Source of the DNA: an uncultured Thiohalocapsa sp. | GTDB lineage: Bacteria; Pseudomonadota; Gammaproteobacteria; Chromatiales; Chromatiaceae | Assembly (NCBI RefSeq): GCF_913063425.1 | Contig: NZ_CAJXYK010000014.1 | Span: 45,307-109,306, forward strand | Length of the DNA stretch: 64,000 nt | Direction of reading: 5' to 3' | Shown: piece after piece, positions 45,923 to 53,781 of the stretch | How the letters are laid out: each line of letters opens with the position of its first letter | Position numbering within the stretch: position 1 is the first letter of the stretch | Notes under the pieces: generated by a model | What the model saw: only the letters and a program-made list of their open reading frames with translations | Told to the model about the DNA's origin: nothing | Databases searched by the model: none | Position numbers and translations under genes: made by a program

Positions 45923-47488
45923 ATGACCACCGACCCGACGCACACCCCCGCGCCCGTCCGCCGGCTGCTGCTGGTGCTGGGGGACCAGCTGAACCGCGAC
46001 AGCCGGCTGTTCGACGACACGGAACCGGACCGCGACCTGGTGTGGCTGTGCGAGGCGCCCGCCGAGGCGACGCATGTGCCCTCCCACAAGGCTCGCACCG
46101 TGCTCTTCCTGTCCGCCATGCGCCACTTCCGGGAGCGCCTGACCAAGGCCGGGCTGCGGGTCCGCTACCTGGCGCTGGACGCCCACGAGCACCCGGGCAT
46201 CGACGCGGCGCTGGCCGCCGATCTCGACAGGCTTCAGCCCGACGAGGTCTGCCTGGTACAGCCCGGCGAGCACCGCCTGCACGCCGCCATCGCGGCTGTC
46301 TGTGCGCGGGCCGGCGTCCCACTGCGCGTCCTGGAGGACGGCCATTTCCTGTGCCCATTGCCGGACTTCGCGAGCTGGGCCGAGGGGCGCAAAGAGCTGC
46401 GGCTGGAGCACTTCTACCGCTGGATGCGCAAGCGCCATGACGTGCTCATGGACGACGGCGCGCCCGCGGGCGGCGCCTGGAACTTCGACAAAGACAACCG
46501 CAAGACCTTCGGCAAACAGGGTCCCGGCCTGCTGCCGGCGCCGCTCGGCTTTGCGCCGGACGCCGTCACCCAAGAGGTCATGCAGCTGGTCGAGGAGCGC
46601 TTTGCGGATGCCCCCGGGGGTCTGGATCACTTCGACTGGCCGGTGACGCCGGCGCAGGCGCAGGCGGCGCTCACGGACTTCATCGACCATCGGCTCGCCG
46701 CCTTCGGACCCTACCAGGACGCCATCTGGACCGGCGAGCCCTACCTGTATCACGCCCGCCTCTCGGCGGCGCTGAACCTGAAGCTGCTCGACCCGCGCGA
46801 CGCCATCGACGCCGCCGTTGCGGCTTATCGGGCGGGTCGCGCGCCCATCGCCTCGGTGGAGGGCTTCGTGCGGCAGATCCTGGGCTGGCGCGAGTACGTC
46901 CGCGGCATCTACTGGCAGCGCATGCCGGGCTATCTGGAGCGCAACGCCCTGGATGCCCACCAGCCCCTGCCCGCCTTCTACTGGAGCGGCGACACCGACT
47001 ACGCCTGTCTCGCCGACGCCGTAGGCCAGGTGGTGGCCCGCGGCTACGGCCACCATATCCAGCGGCTCATGGTCACCGGGCTCTTCGCCCTGCTGCTCGG
47101 CGTGGAGCCCAAGCAGGTCCACGCCTGGTATCTGGCCATGTTCGTGGACGCGGTGGAATGGGTGGAGGCGCCGAACACCCTGGGCATGAGCCAGTTCGCC
47201 GACGACGGTCTGCTGGCCAGCAAGCCCTATGCCGCGAGCGGCGCCTACATCCAGCGCATGAGCAACTGCTGCGCCGACTGCCGTTACGACCCGAAGCAGG
47301 CAGTGGGTGAGACCGCCTGCCCCTTTACGACGCTGTTCTGGGACTTTCTGGCCCGCCACCGGGAGCGCTTTTCAGGCCATCCGCGCACCGCACTCATGTG
47401 GCGCAACCTGGAACGCCTGGAGCCGGCGCGGCTGCAGGCCATTCGCACGCAGGCGGCGGCCCTGCGCGACGCCCTGGCGGCGGCCTGA
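45923..47488 (+). CDS. Iron-sulfur bacterial photolyase/cryptochrome (PhrB/CryB type)
   Basis: 521 aa. It begins LLLVLGDQLNRDSRLFDDTE, the G-D-Q-L start of FeS-BCP photolyases. FAD-region motifs include VEGFVRQILGWREYVRGIYW and NTLGMSQFADDGLLASKPYA. The four Fe-S cysteines are the one in DYACLADAV plus CADC and the ACPF cysteine in the RMSNCCADCRYD/GETACPF segment, all present. Members repair (6-4) photoproducts or act as photoreceptors; the sequence does not separate these. ATG 45923 fits the family start. It suits a light-exposed phototroph and follows a DNA ligase gene. Confidence 0.95.
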   Translation: MTTDPTHTPAPVRRLLLVLGDQLNRDSRLFDDTEPDRDLVWLCEAPAEATHVPSHKARTVLFLSAMRHFRERLTKAGLRVRYLALDAHEHPGIDAALAADLDRLQPDEVCLVQPGEHRLHAAIAAVCARAGVPLRVLEDGHFLCPLPDFASWAEGRKELRLEHFYRWMRKRHDVLMDDGAPAGGAWNFDKDNRKTFGKQGPGLLPAPLGFAPDAVTQEVMQLVEERFADAPGGLDHFDWPVTPAQAQAALTDFIDHRLAAFGPYQDAIWTGEPYLYHARLSAALNLKLLDPRDAIDAAVAAYRAGRAPIASVEGFVRQILGWREYVRGIYWQRMPGYLERNALDAHQPLPAFYWSGDTDYACLADAVGQVVARGYGHHIQRLMVTGLFALLLGVEPKQVHAWYLAMFVDAVEWVEAPNTLGMSQFADDGLLASKPYAASGAYIQRMSNCCADCRYDPKQAVGETACPFTTLFWDFLARHRERFSGHPRTALMWRNLERLEPARLQAIRTQAAALRDALAAA

Positions 47489-47536
47489 CCCGGCGCTGCT
47501 CCCTCGCACGCAACCCGACGCGGAGGATCGAGATAC

Positions 47537-48808
47537 GTGGATGCGGATGTGATCGTGGTGGGTGCCGGCCTCGCCGGGCTCGCCTGCGCCCTGCGCGTGC
47601 AGCGCGAGGGGCTGCGCCCGCTCATCGTCGAGGCGGAGACGCGCGCCGGCGGGCGCATCGCCACCGATGTGCGCGACGGCTTCCTGCTGGACCGGGGCTT
47701 CCAGGTGCTCCAGACCTGGTACCCGGCCGCCGCGCGGCTGCTGGACTACGCGGCCCTCGATCTGCGCCCCTTCTATCCGGGGGCGCTGGTGCGCATCGGC
47801 GAAGACTTCCATCGCGTGAGCGACATCTGGCGGCGGCCCGCCCAGCTGCCGGAGATGCTGGTCTCGCCGGTGGGCAGCCTGGCGGACAAGCTCAAGCTCT
47901 GGCGGCTGCGTCGGCGCGCACTGCTCGGCGACCTGACGGATCTGTACAACCGCCCGGAGCAGCCGACCCCCGCCTTGCTCGCCGGGCTCGGCTTCTCTGA
48001 GCGCATCCAGGCGCGGTTCTTCCGGCCATTCTTCGCGGGCGTCTTCTTCGAGCCGGAGCTCAACGTCTCCTCGCGCGCCTTCGAGTTCGTGTTCCGCGCC
48101 TTCGCGCTGGGCGACACGGCGCTGCCGGCCCGGGGCATGGAGCAGATCCCACTGCAGCTCGCAAGCCGGCTCGCACCGGCACGGCTGCGCCTGGGCCAGC
48201 GGGTGGAGCGGCTGGAAGACGACGGCGTCCATCTCGCCGACGGCACGCGGCTGCGTGCCCGCGCCACCGTGCTCGCCACCGACGGTACGGCGGCGGCGGC
48301 GCTCCTCGGCCGCGAGGCCCCGGATACCCGCGGCACCACCTGCTTCTACTTCGCTGCGCCGGAGGCGCCGTTCGAGGGTCCGTATCTGGTGCTCAACGCC
48401 ACCGGCGGGGGACCGATCAACAGCCTGCTCTGCCCGAGCAACCTGTCGGCCCACTATGCCCCCGCGGGCCAGGCGTTGGTCTGCGTCAACGTCTTCGGCG
48501 CCCGCCACAACCCCGACGCGCTGGAGACCGCCGTCCGCCGCCAGCTGCGGGAGTGGTACGGTGCGCAGGTGGAGGTCTGGGAGCGGCTTGCGGTGTACCG
48601 GCTGCCCGCGGCGCTGCCGCTGCAGGCGTCGGGCGTCACAGCGCCCCGGGGCGCACTGCGGGCGGGCGAGCAGCTCTGGATCTGCGGCGAGGCGGCGGCG
48701 CCGCCGTCCATTCACTGGGCGCTCGCCAGCGGCGACGACACCGGCACCGCGGTGAGCCGGGCGCTGCGCGCCGACAGCCCGGGCCCCAGACCGCACACGG
48801 CCGCATGA
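47537..48808 (+). CDS. FAD-dependent amine-oxidase-like oxidoreductase
   Basis: 423 aa from GTG 47537 behind GGAGG. The N-terminal DADVIVVGAGLAGLACALRV is an FAD Rossmann loop, followed by ETRAGGRIATDVRDGFLLDR (the G-G-R motif of the amine oxidase/phytoene-desaturase family). A C-terminal FAD motif (WICGEAAAPPSIHWALASG) closes the fold. Genes of this family commonly sit beside photolyase genes in light-stress clusters, as here (48-base gap). Its stop overlaps the DUF429 start (ATGA). Substrate unknown. Confidence 0.85.
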   Translation: MDADVIVVGAGLAGLACALRVQREGLRPLIVEAETRAGGRIATDVRDGFLLDRGFQVLQTWYPAAARLLDYAALDLRPFYPGALVRIGEDFHRVSDIWRRPAQLPEMLVSPVGSLADKLKLWRLRRRALLGDLTDLYNRPEQPTPALLAGLGFSERIQARFFRPFFAGVFFEPELNVSSRAFEFVFRAFALGDTALPARGMEQIPLQLASRLAPARLRLGQRVERLEDDGVHLADGTRLRARATVLATDGTAAAALLGREAPDTRGTTCFYFAAPEAPFEGPYLVLNATGGGPINSLLCPSNLSAHYAPAGQALVCVNVFGARHNPDALETAVRRQLREWYGAQVEVWERLAVYRLPAALPLQASGVTAPRGALRAGEQLWICGEAAAPPSIHWALASGDDTGTAVSRALRADSPGPRPHTAA

Positions 48809-49554
48809 GCCTTGACCTGGGCGGCGCCGATGCCGCCGTGGGCATCGACGGCTGCCGGGCCGGCTGGGTCTGGTGCCGGCGCTCCGCCGCGGGCTGGGAC
48901 GGCGGCGTCGCAGCGGACATTGCCGCACTCGCGCCGATGATCGAGGCGAGCGCGCTGAGCCTGGTGGACATGCCCATCGGCCTCGTCTCCGCAGGCGCTG
49001 CCGAGCGCCGCTGCGACCGCGCCGCCCGGGCACTGCTGGGCCGCCCCCGGGCGAGCAGCGTCTTTCGCCCGCCCTGCCGGGCCGCCCTGGACGCCGCCGA
49101 CTATCGCAGCGCCTGCGCCGTGAACCGGCGGCACACAGGCGTGGCCCTGTCCCAGCAGACCTGGAATATCGCCGGCAAGATCCGTGAGCTGGACCAGCTG
49201 CTCTGCGCGGACAAGGCGCTTCGCGCCCGGCTGCGGGAGGCGCACCCGGAGCTCTGCCTGTGGGGCCTCGCCGGCCGAAGGTCCATGCAGCACAACAAGC
49301 GCCGGCCCGCCGGCAGGCAGGAGCGCCTTGCCCTGCTCGCCATGCTGGACCCGAGCTGCCCGCCGCATCTCGAGACCCTGGCCGCCGTCCATCCCCGGCG
49401 CGCCGTGGCAGCCGACGACATCCTGGACGCAGCGGTGCTGGCCGTCACCGCCGCTGCCGCCGTCGCGGGCACCCACTGCCGGCGGTGCCTGCCGGACGCG
49501 CAGGAGCACGATGCCATGGGCCTGCCCATGGAGATGGTCTATGTGCTGGCCTGA
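48805..49554 (+). CDS. DUF429 family protein
   Basis: 249 aa. VGIDGCRAGWVWCRR at the N-terminus, VDMPIGLVSAGAAERRCDRA in the middle and HPELCLWGLAG plus DDILDAAVLAVTA are the DUF429 signatures, with D-G/D-x-P acidic residues suggestive of an RNase-H-like nuclease fold. The ATG overlaps the upstream FAD-oxidoreductase stop by four bases, so both are translated from one mRNA. No function has been shown; a nuclease role in the neighbouring DNA-repair context would be inference. Confidence 0.85.
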   Translation: MSLDLGGADAAVGIDGCRAGWVWCRRSAAGWDGGVAADIAALAPMIEASALSLVDMPIGLVSAGAAERRCDRAARALLGRPRASSVFRPPCRAALDAADYRSACAVNRRHTGVALSQQTWNIAGKIRELDQLLCADKALRARLREAHPELCLWGLAGRRSMQHNKRRPAGRQERLALLAMLDPSCPPHLETLAAVHPRRAVAADDILDAAVLAVTAAAAVAGTHCRRCLPDAQEHDAMGLPMEMVYVLA

Positions 49555-49963
49555 TGACGGGCTGACCTGACGGGATGCGCGCCGGCGAGCATGCGCAGGC
49601 GATGCGACAGGTCGGTTCCATGCTGCCGGGGCGGCCATGCCCGGCGGCCCGGGCTTGGCTGCCGGTAAACCCCCAAATGGCTCCGCGGTTGCAGGCGCCC
49701 CATCGATCTTCTATGTTACCGCCGGCCGAAGGGTGCTGATCGGCGCGAGCCGCCCCGTGGCCGCGCCGCTTCCGACGCCGGACCGACACATCGGCACGGA
49801 CCCGCAACGAGCGGGCGCCGGCGGGCTGCACGACCGCACGCACAGCATCCGAGCCCACAACAATTGCGATGTCCCGCCGCCAAGCCGGCGGCGGCCGTCG
49901 CCAAGCCCGGCCGGCATCAGCCGGCGGGCGGATTACCCCGTCAGGACCCTGGAGCGTCTGCAC
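49555..49963. other. Intergenic, nothing recognised
   Basis: An upstream extension of the cytochrome frame runs through here, but it is low-complexity and the cytochrome signal peptide starts only at 49964. No promoter stood out. Confidence 0.35.
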
Positions 49964-50659
49964 ATGGCCCCGAAGCGCCCGTTTTCCCCGCGCACCTTCC
50001 CACTGCCCCTCCTTCCATTGATCCTCCTGCTGCTGCTGGCGCTTGCCATGCCGCTGGCGCTCGCCGACGAGGACGAGGACGACGACGAAATCGACCTGCT
50101 GGACATGGAGCCGGACCGGCAAGCCGGCGAGGTGATGTACCGCCAATGCGCGCTCTGCCATGGGCAGCACGGCCAGGGCATCCTGGGCGGCAAGTATCCG
50201 CGCATCGCCGGCCTGCCGGAGTATTACCTGCTCAACGCCCTGCAGGACTACCAGACCGGCGCGCGCGGCTATGACGCGATGCTCGTGGTCGGCGGCCTCA
50301 AGACCGCCGACGACCAGGACCTGGTCAACCTGTCGGCCTACATCTCGGACCTGGAGGTTGATCTCGACGTACCCGGCCCGGAGGAAGGCAGTGCGCGCAA
50401 GGGCAAGCGGATGTACCGCTACGACTGCCGCACCTGTCACGGCCGCAAGGGCGAAGGCAAGACCCGCAAGGAGTCGCCGCCGCTGCGCGGCCAGTACCAC
50501 GAATACCTGCTGCGGCAGATCGAGATGTTCAAGAACAAAGAGCGCATCCACGCCGACGACCCGGAGGACGAGACCTTCGCGGCGTACGAAGACGAGGAGC
50601 TGCTGCATATCCTGGCCTTCATCGCGAGCCTCGACGACAAGGAAGACAAAGACAAATGA
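49964..50659 (+). CDS. Periplasmic dihaem cytochrome c (c4/c553-like)
   Basis: 231 aa from ATG 49964. The signal peptide has a very long leucine run (LPLILLLLLALAMPLALA) and the mature protein opens with an acidic stretch (DEDEDDDEIDLLDME). Two haem motifs, CALCH (62-66) and CRTCH (155-159), each begin a class I domain; YPRIAGLPEYYLLNALQDY after the first is typical of c4/c553 cytochromes. A possible electron shuttle to cbb3 oxidase or the reaction centre. The DUF302 gene follows 83 bases downstream. Confidence 0.88.
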   Translation: MAPKRPFSPRTFPLPLLPLILLLLLALAMPLALADEDEDDDEIDLLDMEPDRQAGEVMYRQCALCHGQHGQGILGGKYPRIAGLPEYYLLNALQDYQTGARGYDAMLVVGGLKTADDQDLVNLSAYISDLEVDLDVPGPEEGSARKGKRMYRYDCRTCHGRKGEGKTRKESPPLRGQYHEYLLRQIEMFKNKERIHADDPEDETFAAYEDEELLHILAFIASLDDKEDKDK

Positions 50660-50742
50660 GCGCGGCGCCCCACCCCGCTGCGGAGAAGCGCCGCGTCAAG
50701 CTGCGTCGGCGTCCGAGCCGATCCACCAAGGAGTCAAGATCC

Positions 50743-51267
50743 ATGACGAAAAGACTGCATACCTGCCTCGCCGCCGCCCTGCTGCTCGCGAGCTTCCTGC
50801 CGGCCGCCGCCGTCGCCCAGGAGCCGGCCGGTGCGCCCGAAGTCAACATGTTCGAGATCGGCCAGACTGTGCTCAAGATCGGGCTGGCGGAGGGCGTGAC
50901 GCCGGACGATGCCATCGATGCCATGAACTCCAAGGCGGTGGAGCTCAACATGAAGCTGGTGGGCCACCAGAACGTCGGCAAAGAGCTTGAGAACCGGGGC
51001 GTCGACTCGCCGCGGCTGGAGATCTTTCAGTTCTGTCGTCCCGAGGACGCCGTCAAGATGGTGCGCTTCAACACCATCTACGCCGCCTACATGCCCTGCA
51101 GCATCGCCCTGGTGGAGGACAACGAGGGCAAGTACTGGCTGGAGATGCTGAACCTGGACATGATCATCAACGCCTACGAGCTGCCACCGGAGCTTCAGGC
51201 CATCGCCATCACCGTCAACGGCGAGATGCTCTCCATCATCACGGCCGGCGCCACCGGCGCCTTCTGA
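50743..51267 (+). CDS. Exported DUF302 protein
   Basis: 174 aa from ATG 50743 behind AAGGAGTCAAGATCC. Signal peptide LAAALLLASFLPAAAVAQ. The mature part (LVGHQNVGKELENRG, RLEIFQFCRPEDAVKMV, YMPCSIALVEDNEGKYW) matches DUF302, a small alpha/beta fold often encoded near sulfur or cytochrome genes. Cysteines in FQFC and MPC could bind a metal or form a disulfide. In tandem with the dihaem cytochrome gene. Function unproven. Confidence 0.8.
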   Translation: MTKRLHTCLAAALLLASFLPAAAVAQEPAGAPEVNMFEIGQTVLKIGLAEGVTPDDAIDAMNSKAVELNMKLVGHQNVGKELENRGVDSPRLEIFQFCRPEDAVKMVRFNTIYAAYMPCSIALVEDNEGKYWLEMLNLDMIINAYELPPELQAIAITVNGEMLSIITAGATGAF

Positions 51268-51270
51268 GCC

Positions 51271-51717
51271 GTGGTACACCGCGCGGTGACAGCCGGCACC
51301 GGCGGCCTGCTGCTGGCGGCAGGCATTGCCGGCGCGCAGGTGTACAAGGGTGTGGACGCCGACGGCAACGTCGTCTACTCCTCCTCACCCGCTGTCGGCG
51401 CCGACCCGGAGCGCGTGGAGCAGGTGCGCATCGACCCGGGCCCCACGGATGCCGATCGCGCCGCCGCCGAGCGGCGCATGCGGGCCATGCAGCCCCGCGG
51501 CGGCCCCAGCCAACCGCCGACGCCGGGGCAGCAGACGCAGCAGCAGACACCGGCACAGGCCGCCCCCCAACAGAACGCCGGCGGCACGCAGTCCTACGAC
51601 TGGCTGAAGCAGGAGAGCACACAGCGCGGCGGCTCCACCAGCCGCACCCAGCGCAGCCCCGGCGAATCCCGCAGCCGCAGCGGCACGGGCAACGACGCCG
51701 AGCGCACCACGCGCTGA
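51271..51717 (+). CDS. Exported DUF4124 protein
   Basis: 148 aa from GTG 51271, three bases after the DUF302 stop. Signal peptide LLLAAGIAGA, then QVYKGVDADGNVVYSSSP, the DUF4124 signature (Y-x-x-x-D-x-x-G-x-x-x-Y-S). The remainder is a Gln/Pro/Ser/Arg-rich low-complexity tail. DUF4124 proteins are small envelope proteins of unknown function. The close spacing shows an operon with the DUF302 gene. Confidence 0.75.
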   Translation: MVHRAVTAGTGGLLLAAGIAGAQVYKGVDADGNVVYSSSPAVGADPERVEQVRIDPGPTDADRAAAERRMRAMQPRGGPSQPPTPGQQTQQQTPAQAAPQQNAGGTQSYDWLKQESTQRGGSTSRTQRSPGESRSRSGTGNDAERTTR

Positions 51718-51724
51718 GACGCAG

Positions 51725-51834
51725 ACCGGCGCCGCCCAGCATCAAACCGGCGCCGCCCAGCATCAAACCGGCGCCGCCCAGCATCAAGCATCAAACCGGC
51801 GCCGCCCAGCATCAAGCATCAAACCGGCGCCGCC
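51725..51834. repeat. Tandem 21/28-bp repeat after the DUF4124 gene
   Basis: Units start at 51725, 51746, 51767, 51795 and 51823. Each opens ACCGGCGCCGCCCAGCATCA; the third and fourth are 28 bases because the 7-mer GCATCAA is itself doubled. The array begins eight bases past the stop codon. Each unit contains the self-complementary CCGGCGCCG-like core. No spacers, not a CRISPR. Confidence 0.88.
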
Positions 51835-51908
51835 GGACTTCCGCCGGCACGCGTATCGCACGCCCGCCAGCGGGCCCGCCTCCGCAACGCAGGCCGGGTC
51901 GGCTGGGG

Positions 51909-52253
51909 TCAGGCCGGCGCCCGGCCCCCGCCCGCGTGCTGCCGCGATGCGGCAAGCCCGCCCTTCAGCATCACCAGGTCATAGAGCTCACAGAGCATGA
52001 AATGGCGGTTGGCCGGCTCCCGCAGCCTGGCTACCGTCGGCTGGTGACCATCGCGCCAGCGCCGGGCCGCCATGCGGAATTCGTCCGGCAGGCGCAGATT
52101 GAAGGGCGACGGCCGCACCAACAGGCGCACCACCTGCTCGAACAACAGGGCGTACCGGTCGTCCTCAGGCGCCCGATAGAGGGCGGTGAGATCGCCGCCA
52201 TACTGGCGGAAGAGCTGCAGGTAGTCCTGCACGTCGGGCTTGGTAGGGGACAT
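51909..52253 (-). CDS. Hypothetical 114-aa protein
   Basis: Starts at ATG 52253 behind AGGATCTTCC. The protein is soluble and helical (VQDYLQLFRQYGGDLTALYR, FEQVVRLLVRPSPFNLRLPD, FMLCELYDLVMLKGGL) with a short basic, low-complexity C-terminus. No family is recognised. An upstream in-frame start (52307) would add 18 Ser/Ala-rich residues. It stands alone between a repeat array and the cobF region; coding is likely from residue patterning. Confidence 0.55.
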   Translation of the reverse strand: MSPTKPDVQDYLQLFRQYGGDLTALYRAPEDDRYALLFEQVVRLLVRPSPFNLRLPDEFRMAARRWRDGHQPTVARLREPANRHFMLCELYDLVMLKGGLAASRQHAGGGRAPA

Positions 52254-52590
52254 GGAAGATCCTGTGGATGCCTGGGCCGGGCTCGCCTGGGTCTTTGAGC
52301 TTGGCAAGCAACGCGTTGCTGCGCGGAGACGGGGCCGCAGCAGGTCGGGACAGCGACAGCATGACCCGGCCTACAATGGATGCTCACCCGCTCTGGGACG
52401 TCATCCTGCGGGACGCAGCAAACACCGCGCCAAAGACCTCAAGCCCCTCGGGCGCCGAAAACCCGGGCTGCATCAAAGCCTAGGGCTGTACCCTGCGCCC
52501 CGGCCGCTGCGTCAGACCTGTCGCAAATGCCACAATCGCGGCAGGCTCGACGCAATCCCGACCACTGTCGCCATCGCCCAGGGCGCTCCA
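52254..52590. other. Intergenic, nothing recognised
   Basis: Region between the hypothetical gene and the 3' end of cobF. No terminator with a T-run and no gene pattern was found. Confidence 0.35.
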
Positions 52591-53403
52591 TCACCCGTCG
52601 TCACCCGCGTCCACCTCAGGCGACTCGCGCCGGCGCAGCAGATAGGTGTCCATCAGCCAGCCCTTCTGCTCGCGCAGCGCCGCCCGCACCCGCAGCAGCT
52701 CGTCCAGCACCGCATCCAGCGGCCCCGACACCAGCACCTCATCCGCGGCGCCCAGATAACCGCCCCAGTAGATGTCCATGTCCTGGCCGACGAAGCGCTG
52801 GAAGGAAGCGTTGTAGTCCAGCATGACGACGACGTTGTGCACACACCCCGGGTCCACCTGCTCCGCCTCGCGTCCGGTGATGATCTGCACGGACTCGCCG
52901 ACGCGGTTCAGCGGAATCCGGTGCCGTGCGGCGAGCACCTGCACGGCGCTGATGCCCGGGATGACGGTGACCCCGACCCGTTCCGGCAGCTCGGCGACCA
53001 CGGCCTGCACCATGCTCACGGTCTGGTCGTACAACGCCGGGTCCCCCCACAGCAGCAGACCGGCGCTGTCGCCGTTGCCGAGCTCCCGGGTCAGGAGCGC
53101 CGCGAAGATGCGCCGCTTCTCGGCATGCCAGTCGGCGACGATGGCGCGATAGGCCGCGCCGTCACGGTCCACGGCCCGCGGTCGCGGCGGGCTCGGCACA
53201 CGCACCTCCCGGTAGTCCCCGTGCGGGCGCACCCGTCGCATGATCTCCCGACGCAGCGCCGTGAGCTCGTCCTTGCCACGGCCCGCCTTCTCCAGCAGGA
53301 AGAACACGTCGACGCGCCGCATCGCGTCCACGGCCTGCAGGGTCAGGAAGTCCGGGTGGCCCGGACCGATGCCGATCAGGTAGCAGTGCTTCATGGCAGC
53401 CAT
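52591..53403 (-). CDS. cobF: Precorrin-6A synthase (deacetylating) CobF
   Basis: 270 aa from ATG 53403 (or 267 from ATG 53394). The N-terminus MKHCYLIGIGPGHPDFLTLQ is a tetrapyrrole-methylase start, followed by GLLLWGDPALYDQTVSMVQA and VIPGISAVQVLAARHRIPLN, then SVQIITGRE. This set is specific to CobF, the C-1 methyltransferase/deacetylase of the oxygen-dependent cobalamin route. No other cob gene is in the window. It is divergent from bchE, whose product needs cobalamin. Confidence 0.88.
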   Translation of the reverse strand: MAAMKHCYLIGIGPGHPDFLTLQAVDAMRRVDVFFLLEKAGRGKDELTALRREIMRRVRPHGDYREVRVPSPPRPRAVDRDGAAYRAIVADWHAEKRRIFAALLTRELGNGDSAGLLLWGDPALYDQTVSMVQAVVAELPERVGVTVIPGISAVQVLAARHRIPLNRVGESVQIITGREAEQVDPGCVHNVVVMLDYNASFQRFVGQDMDIYWGGYLGAADEVLVSGPLDAVLDELLRVRAALREQKGWLMDTYLLRRRESPEVDAGDDG

Positions 53404-53451
53404 CGCTTGAGTAAGGAGTCGCTTGAGGGGGAGGCATGAGCCGACGCGGAC

Positions 53452-53469
53452 TGTCCAGTCAGCTTGACA
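53452..53469. promoter_or_regulatory. TGT-N12-ACA motif (PpsR/CrtJ-type operator candidate)
   Basis: TGTCCAGTCAGCTTGACA is an exact match to TGT-N12-ACA, the recognition pattern of the redox-sensing photosynthesis repressor PpsR/CrtJ. It lies in the cobF-bchE divergent region, about 50 bases from cobF and 310 from bchE. Only one exact copy was found; known targets often have two. Confidence 0.45.
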
Positions 53470-53477
53470 CCGGTCAA
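53464..53477. promoter_or_regulatory. FNR-like palindrome TTGAC-N4-GTCAA
   Basis: TTGACACCGGTCAA is a perfect palindrome with 8 of 10 half-site matches to the FNR box (TTGAT-N4-ATCAA). It overlaps the TGT-N12-ACA motif by six bases and also contains a consensus -35 hexamer, TTGACA (53464-53469). An FNR/FnrL-type regulator is the likely reader; binding is inferred. Confidence 0.4.
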
Positions 53478-53781
53478 CGGAAAGCCGGAATGACAGGTGT
53501 TTCACTGGCGGCGCGCGCTGAGCGCAGTACCATCCGGGACAGGCGAGTTGGAACAGGCCACGCCGCGCGACGCCGACCCCTCGGGAGCCGCGGCGCACAG
53601 GGCCGGGATCGACGCGAAGATAGATGGGGCTCAATGACGCGGCCCGGGTCGATCATCGACACTCTGCCGGATCAGAACCGCCGCAGCGCGCCTGCCGAGC
53701 ATACCCCGGCGGCGTGCCGCCACCCCAACGCAGCCGCCGGTGCCTGTCCGCGGCCGACGCCCACCGAACCGGAGCCGATAC

